NCBI GenBank assembly: GCA_019828545.1
Contig: JACVRA010000115.1
Coordinates: 1-64,000, forward strand
Length of the DNA stretch: 64,000 nt
Direction: 5' to 3'
Source: Paracamarosporium sp. OC-R06-R3
Lineage: Eukaryota > Ascomycota > Dothideomycetes > Pleosporales > Didymosphaeriaceae
The position numbers and the translations under genes were made by a program. Below the pieces are notes generated by a model. That model saw only the letters and a program-made list of their open reading frames with translations, was not told the origin of the DNA and searched no databases. This document shows, one piece after another, positions 58,439 to 64,000 of this stretch. Numbering within the stretch: the stretch's first letter is position 1; every line of letters begins with the position of its first letter.

Positions 58439-60267
58439 TATCTCAATTCGTTGATGGAGACAGCAAGAGACGGTGTCAGAATTCCATTGGGGCTTTTATT
58501 ATGCTTTGAATGAGTGTATGAGAGGGAAATGAGGGAGCTGAGGTGTTCTTTTGTTGGTGGCACGAGAGGGCTGGAGGGGGAATGCAGCGATCGGCGCTGG
58601 CCTGTGCGTAGCGCGCCTCGGGCACGAGCTTATTCGGGATAAGCTTTGTGTGGGGAAGAGCAAGCGTTTACGGAACTGGAAGCTTGCAGAGTTATTTAGG
58701 AATACGGACCGACACAATTCGATGAGAATCGGCGCGAACTTACATGAAAGATCGTATGCGCCAGTATCGATGCTAAAGTGGGAGCTTGGAATATATGCAC
58801 ACAACTCACCGCCTGTATTGACTCATAATTAAATACATGTGAACGAGGACTGTAGCGACAAAGCTGATAAATCACTTAGCTTCGTCTGTTGATTCGTTTC
58901 GCATTGTGCAGAGCGATGTCATGGCCGCTTCAGTATCCCATGATGTAGACAGAGGACCTGTGACCTATTCTAGTTAGTGCATGGATCAGCAATGATTGAG
59001 AGCGATAGCACGGTCTGGTTATCTTTCACGAATTTCTTCACACTAACTGAGATACAACTACATCAAGATCTAGAGTTAAATTCAAATGGCCAAATCACTA
59101 TAAGTGTACAAATTGACCCAAGGTAGACCATAGAAATACGAGGGATGCACGTGCTCACCCTTCGTTACCATCCCAACCTTTATGGGCACAAACCGCCTGA
59201 CTCTTCTTTCTTTGACAAAACAAGACCTAGATAGACCATAGAAATATCGATTATTTATTCTAATACTTTCGCACGGTCACTACGATATCATCACCTCCGT
59301 CTCACGTCATTTGAAACCGCAAAGGAACCCAGCCTTACCCGTAAACTATCAATCTGCCCTTGTATTCCAGAACCCAAAACTACGATGTTCCTTTCAGGTC
59401 GCTAGTAACATAACAAATCTCCGCGTGAAGTATAGCCCACACGTAGTTTAGGCGCTACCGAATAGAGAATGCTAGGTACATCGCTGATGACGCCGAAGAG
59501 TGATCCAGCTTCTCGGCGATACACGCTGTTACCGGACTAAATTCCATCTTAGACATTTCCGTGCACTTCACCGTACGCATATCCATCTTTATGCTCTTCC
59601 TTGGTTCTTCCTGTACTACCTTCCTAGATTCGTAACACTTTCTTCGGCGTATGCTTCACTAACTGCCTTTTACCGACGCCAACATATCGGCCTTGTCGCT
59701 AGCGATGTGATTGAGACATGCGTGGATAAAGTTCCTAGGTGTTCTTCGATCATAGATTCCCTCGCCAGTGCGAGCAACCAGACCGATGAGACTAAGATAT
59801 GCCGTGGTACCGCTTTGTACAGATCACCGCTATGTAGATGGCAAGTCTACAACATTTCCGTCTAACACGGTATACTTTCAGGTGCGACATGCCTTTCCAT
59901 CCCACCGCATTTTCTGCCAGGTGGATGTGGGCATGGGCTTGGTCTCTCATCTAGCCCGCACCAAAAGATCAAGAACAGCGAGAAATGCCATAACAATTCT
60001 GATTTCACCACGATGAAGTGCGAATTATACTATCGTCGAGCAGCTCTTTCATAGTAACAAGAGATTGTCGTGGTGAAATAGCGAAGGCGAGGAGTTCTCG
60101 GAAGCGGTGAAGATGCGCAGCTGTTGAACCCCCGGCCGATGGTGAATATTCGAATAATAGGCTAGTATTTTCATTCGAATTACTCGTGATACGACATTTC
60201 CACGTATTGCAAACATGCAAACACCCCATCTATTACCCATTCCGCGTAACAACTATGCATGATTCAC
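58439..60267. other. 1.8-kb intergenic, no gene recognised
   Basis: Open frames up to 121 codons (59500-59865, +) lack recognisable features. Confidence 0.4.
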
Positions 60268-62306
60268 TTACGCCCCATCCTCATTTTTCTTCCCATCTTT
60301 TTGCGCCTCAGGATTAAGCGGATGCTTCGGATCATACCCTACCCTCTTCACAATACCCAACCCCTTCGTCCTGCCCTCGCGGAAAAGTATGCGATCTCCC
60401 ACAGTAAGATACTCCGGCCTCTGAACGAACCTAAACGCGACCTGCGCCCTGTCGCCAGTGCGAATGTAATTTCTATCGATGTCGATGATGGCACAGGTCT
60501 GGGAGACGGGGCCGACGTGCAGCATGGCCTGATACTTTGTTTTTATAGTGGTCGCATGCGAGAGGATGAGCACCTCTGCGACGAACTCGCGGAAGACTTT
60601 GGGGACGAGCTCGGCGCCTGTAGTGGGGTCGTTTTTGTGTAGGACGACCATACCTTTTCGGACGTCTTTCCGACGCACATTACGGAGGGCGAGGCTCGCG
60701 GATTGGCCTGCTGAGCAGCCGGGTACTTGAATTCGTTTCCGCTCGATGGAGCGTACTTTTGTGGTTGTGAATTGGCCGAGGCTGTCCGGGCCGATGAGGA
60801 TGGTGTCGCCGGTGTGAATGACGCCGGACTTGACGACGCCGGACACGACGGTGCCAACGAAAGGGACGGAGAAGGTGTCGTTGACGTGGAATTCTAGCGG
60901 TGCTGAACTGTTGTAATTGCCGTAGTGGGGCAGGATGTTCAAGAAGGTCCGGACAAGATCCAGATTGTGGCCTGTGACGTTTGAGACTTGGAAGATGGGA
61001 CATATTCTCCTCGACACGAACTGCGTAGCGGTGTTTATACACTCTTCTCTGTTCTTGATGAAGATAGGGATTTTACGCGCGCCTGGAGATTTCAGTATTT
61101 TGGTCAACTGTGTTATTGTCTGTTCCAGAATTTGGGGCGGGCAAATGTCGATTTTGGTGATGACAACCATGACGGGGACGTTGAGGGCTAGGGCGATGCC
61201 GAGGTGCTCTTTGGACATGCCGATGAGACCATTGTTGGCTGCAACCATGAGAAGGCAGTAGTTTGGCTCGCTGGAAAGAAGACCGAAGACGGTGGTACGG
61301 ACTAAACACATGGTTAGCGTGCTGTATGTTTTGTTGTGCAATGTAACTCACGGTACTTCTCGTGACCGGCCAAGTCAGTGAAACCAATGACTTTCGCAGA
61401 CCTCCGACCAATCTCCTCCCAGGTCAGCTTTCGCCCCGCAACGTTCGAAACTACCACCTCTCCCTTGCTGTCGAAGCCCTGCGCCAGTATGAATATATAT
61501 CACGCACACGCCACGCATCAGGAAAACTCACCATGATTTCCATGCCCACCGAGCTGGTCCTTCCACTCTCAATCTCGTGCTTATGCCGGAACAGATTGAC
61601 ACGCGCCTTACCCCTCCCATCATCCAGTCCACCTTTTACCAATACTCCTAGCATCGTGCTCTTTCCTGCATCCACGTTCCCCACAACCGCTATCCGCGTC
61701 TCAATCACATCGTCCACGCTCTCCGGTCGCCTCCTCAGGATCAACTTTCCGCTCGCCCCCGTGTCCTTTGCATCCCTGGGTCCAACCTCTAGATCTGGAT
61801 CGGACCCAACGTTCCTCGTCATGAGCAATTTGTAGTCCGCCTTCACTTTGTCGCACACCTCGCCGACTCTCTTCAGCGCAGACTCCCAGTCAGACAGAGA
61901 GAACGCCATCGAGTCTCCATTGTCCTCCAGGCCCAGATCGAAAAGCGCTTCGCCATGGCCTTCTGCCAAACGGGCCTCGATGTGTTCTGCGAGCGCCGCA
62001 ATGTTGTCCTCAGCAGGGTCGAGGAGGAGCGTTTTCAACGGAACATTGGGGCCGGTGTCGTCGGAGAGACCGAGCTCATCGAGGATGCTGAGCTCGTCGT
62101 GCTCTTCGAGCTGGGCAGGCGTTTGGCCTGGCGGGCGGCGCAGTGCTTGCTGCTTCTGGACGTAATCGGCGAAGTCGCTGAGAGCCTGTTCACAGTCAGT
62201 CTCCGATTCACCATGTCCACGATTCCATGGGAACTCGGGGAATGCGCACGCTCTCGCCCTTGCGCCGATCGACGGGGTTCTGCTTCGGCGCGTGTCGTGA
62301 GGTCAT
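60268..62306 (-). CDS. GTPBP1/2-type translational GTPase, 623 aa, 4 exons
   Basis: Model: complement(join(60268..61301, 61352..61478, 61532..62185, 62250..62306)), 1872 nt. An acidic N-terminal region of about 180 residues precedes the G domain: G1 VVGNVDAGKST (188-196 core), G3 FTDLAGHEKY and G4 VVITKIDICP. EF-Tu-like beta-barrel domains follow (VPFVGTVVSGVVKSGVIHTG, VRKGMVV). This family resembles eEF1A and works in mRNA surveillance and rescue of stalled ribosomes in other eukaryotes. The first intron uses GTGCGC (62249), the only donor that keeps frame and length reasonable. It is conserved and probably part of the core genome. Confidence 0.88.
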
Positions 62307-62861
62307 GGTTCGATGTAGGTTTGCTGTGGATGCCTAGCAGAGTTTCAGGTTGTGGTTGATCGTATTCGCCGGAGTATTGCTATTCGTATAGGACACGAAT
62401 ATTCCATGAGACGTGTTACAGCTAGCATTGAGGCGTGCGGAGCTATAGCGGTGGGATGCCGTAGTGAGTGGAGGTGACGGGGCGCTTTTAGCTACGGGCA
62501 TGCTATCGATAAACGAGTCACAGCCCAGATGACGCCGACTGTGACCGTGACTGTGCGGCACCACCGCGACGCGTGAGTCAACCTTGAAAAATGGCGATTA
62601 GGTGTCGCGAATGACACGTGATTGTGCTGCTCCTGCCTAATCAACGCCTTGGATTTTGTATTTTCGTATTTGGGAAGGTTCGTATTCACGAGGTGGGTGC
62701 CCAATATGGAAAGGCTCGCCGCACCGCCACCCAGTCCATTCAAGGGCGCAACACGAGAAGGGCTCAGAGACAATGAATCATAGGAATACCAAGTATGCCG
62801 AATTTTGGTCAAAACATCACCCCAGATACAACACATTGTCATTTCAATATCGCCTCTGTGT
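62307..62861. other. Intergenic between GTPase and IDO genes
   Basis: 555 bp between the start of the GTPase gene and the 3' end of the IDO gene, both on the minus strand. No coding signal; it should contain the GTPase promoter. Confidence 0.4.
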
Positions 62862-64000
62862 TCAAGGAGTCGGAACCCCTCGCTCGCCGCAATACTTTGC
62901 CACTTCCTTCTTCAGCGTCTCCCGCTGACTATTCGCCGTATCCATGATATCGCTGACTCCGTTTACCCCTTTGCAATACGCAAACGTATCGACCATCTGC
63001 TCCAAAACTGCCTGCAGCTGATTGGGTAGCCACTGCATCATCGTTAGCTAAACCTCACCCATTATGCAACAGTCCTACGTACCGTGACAATTGGACTACC
63101 ACCAGTTGCAGTCGGGTGCATCGTCCGTTTGAGAATGTACTCGCGCGTGAAGCACCAGTGCCGCCAGCGGAAGTCTCTAACCTCGTTTAGGGCTTGCAGG
63201 TACAGAGCCGCAGAGATGGGGTTGTCAAGAGCAAAGGCTTTGACGCCTGACGCTTCGGAGCATCCGCGCACTGCTTCCAGAAATTCGCGGTGGTTACCTG
63301 GCCGATATTGCCGGAAATCTTGGAGGATTTCAGTGAGCGGTGTCGAGGGCATTTGGATCTGGAGGAGGTTGTCGCAGAGTGGAATCTGTAGCACGTTAGT
63401 GAGGGGAAAGGTAAAGTAAGGAGGGTATTGGGAAAAGTACCATGCTGTCGTTTGCTCCGGATTCACCCCGGAAAGACATAGGCTCCTCGCTCACGCCTTC
63501 GTAAATGACACCATTAGGGAACATGGACTGCGATGTGATGCCGAAAATGAATGTGCGGAAGTGGGTATAGCTTTGAGGTTTACTGCGATTCCACATTGCT
63601 AAAACCAACGGTTAGCCTTCGGTGACACTGTAACTGGGGTGATAGACTCACTGTTCATGACTGCATTGACATTTTTTAAGCCAGACACCACTGTCCTGAG
63701 CCCATCGTCGAACCTCTCACGATCCGTCGCAATGCAACTTTCGAGCATTTCGACGGTGCCCTTGACAAGCGGACCGGACTCTTTCACCATGGCGATATGA
63801 ACGAGGACAAAGCCAGCTTCTGAAGATGAAGGGTCAAGTCCATGTTCGAAGGCACGAATCAAGCGCAGGTTATCATACTCTAGACCCTTTGCAGTGTCTT
63901 CAAGACGGTAGTTGAACAGCGCGTAGGAGCCAGCGTATTCCATGAAAGGCTTGAAGCCCGCACTGCTGTATATTAGGTAACGCCCTTCCATCGTTGGAGT
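62862..64000 (-). CDS. Indoleamine 2,3-dioxygenase family protein, 3' part (5' end outside window)
   Basis: Model: complement(join(62862..63032, 63083..63385, 63441..63598, 63652..>64000)). IDO uses heme to open the indole ring of tryptophan, the first step toward kynurenine and NAD. Recognisable parts are FVLVHIAMVKESGPLV, FPNGVIYEGVSEEPMSFRG (family FxGxSGAN region), SGANDSMIPLCDNLL, a YRPGNHREFLEAV helix, and the heme-side HPTATGGSPIVTWLPNQL segment (fungal G-TGG-S/T type), split by the last intron. Introns are 50-55 bp. The N-terminal small domain is beyond the window edge. Some fungi carry two or three IDO paralogues; which one this is cannot be told. Confidence 0.85.

Noticed and set aside
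1..64000. CRISPR arrays, bacterial operons, tRNA and rRNA genes
   Set aside because: No regularly spaced repeats with unique spacers were seen. No cloverleaf with a proper T-arm could be confirmed by eye; a tRNA scan would be needed to exclude one.

Overview
The window looks like a piece of a filamentous ascomycete genome (Pezizomycotina, probably Dothideomycetes/Pleosporales; the class is inferred from gene style, not proven). Nearly every gene is interrupted by 45-125 bp introns with GT...CTAAC/CTGAC...AG signals. The left 7.7 kb is a very AT-rich block of dead transposable elements in which TGG, CAA and CAG codons have become TAG/TAA, the signature of repeat-induced point mutation (RIP). 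Gene models below were spliced by hand. For each complete multi-exon model called intact, exon lengths sum to a multiple of three and no internal stop remains.

Layout. 1-7.7 kb: remains of a Ty3/Gypsy chromodomain retrotransposon, then a C2H2/OrsD-type (DUF3505) RecQ-like, telomere-linked-helicase-like pseudogene split by a 1849-bp pogo/Fot1 element. 8.1-13.8 kb: a divergent pair, a sterol-type UDP-glycosyltransferase and a secreted GH78 alpha-L-rhamnosidase. 14.1-20.2 kb: a sesquiterpene synthase (intact), a cytochrome P450 (frameshifted) and a GMC oxidoreductase (one nonsense codon), which read as a decaying terpenoid cluster. 20.5-23 kb: oxidoreductase fragments and a GC-rich degenerate stretch. 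23.2-24.6 kb: a single-pass membrane protein. 24.7-27.1 kb: no clear gene. 27.1-33 kb: a Gfo/Idh/MocA dehydrogenase, a proline-iminopeptidase-like hydrolase and a POT peptide transporter. 33.6 kb: an assembly gap. 33.9-35.7 kb: a second pogo/Fot1 element with ends of the same design as the first. 35.9-42.1 kb: a secreted lysine-repeat protein whose C-terminus resembles ADP-ribosyl cyclases, a NADAR protein and a small secreted cysteine protein. 43.8-47.2 kb: an O-methyltransferase and a subtilisin. 51.6-56.9 kb: a 1443-residue secreted protein with two SGNH hydrolase domains around a calcium-loop FG-GAP region. 57.4-64 kb: a DUF7730 protein, a GTPBP1-type GTPase and an indoleamine 2,3-dioxygenase (5' end outside the window); these look like core genome.

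How the genes may work together. The terpene synthase, P450 and GMC enzyme would make and oxidise a sesquiterpene, but at least two of the three are broken as read. The glycosyltransferase and rhamnosidase share one intergenic promoter region and could act on glycosides. The iminopeptidase-like enzyme and peptide transporter fit small-peptide use. The secreted proteins, subtilisin and esterase suggest a plant- or substrate-associated life style. The cyclase-like secreted protein next to a NADAR protein is the most speculative and perhaps the most interesting pairing.
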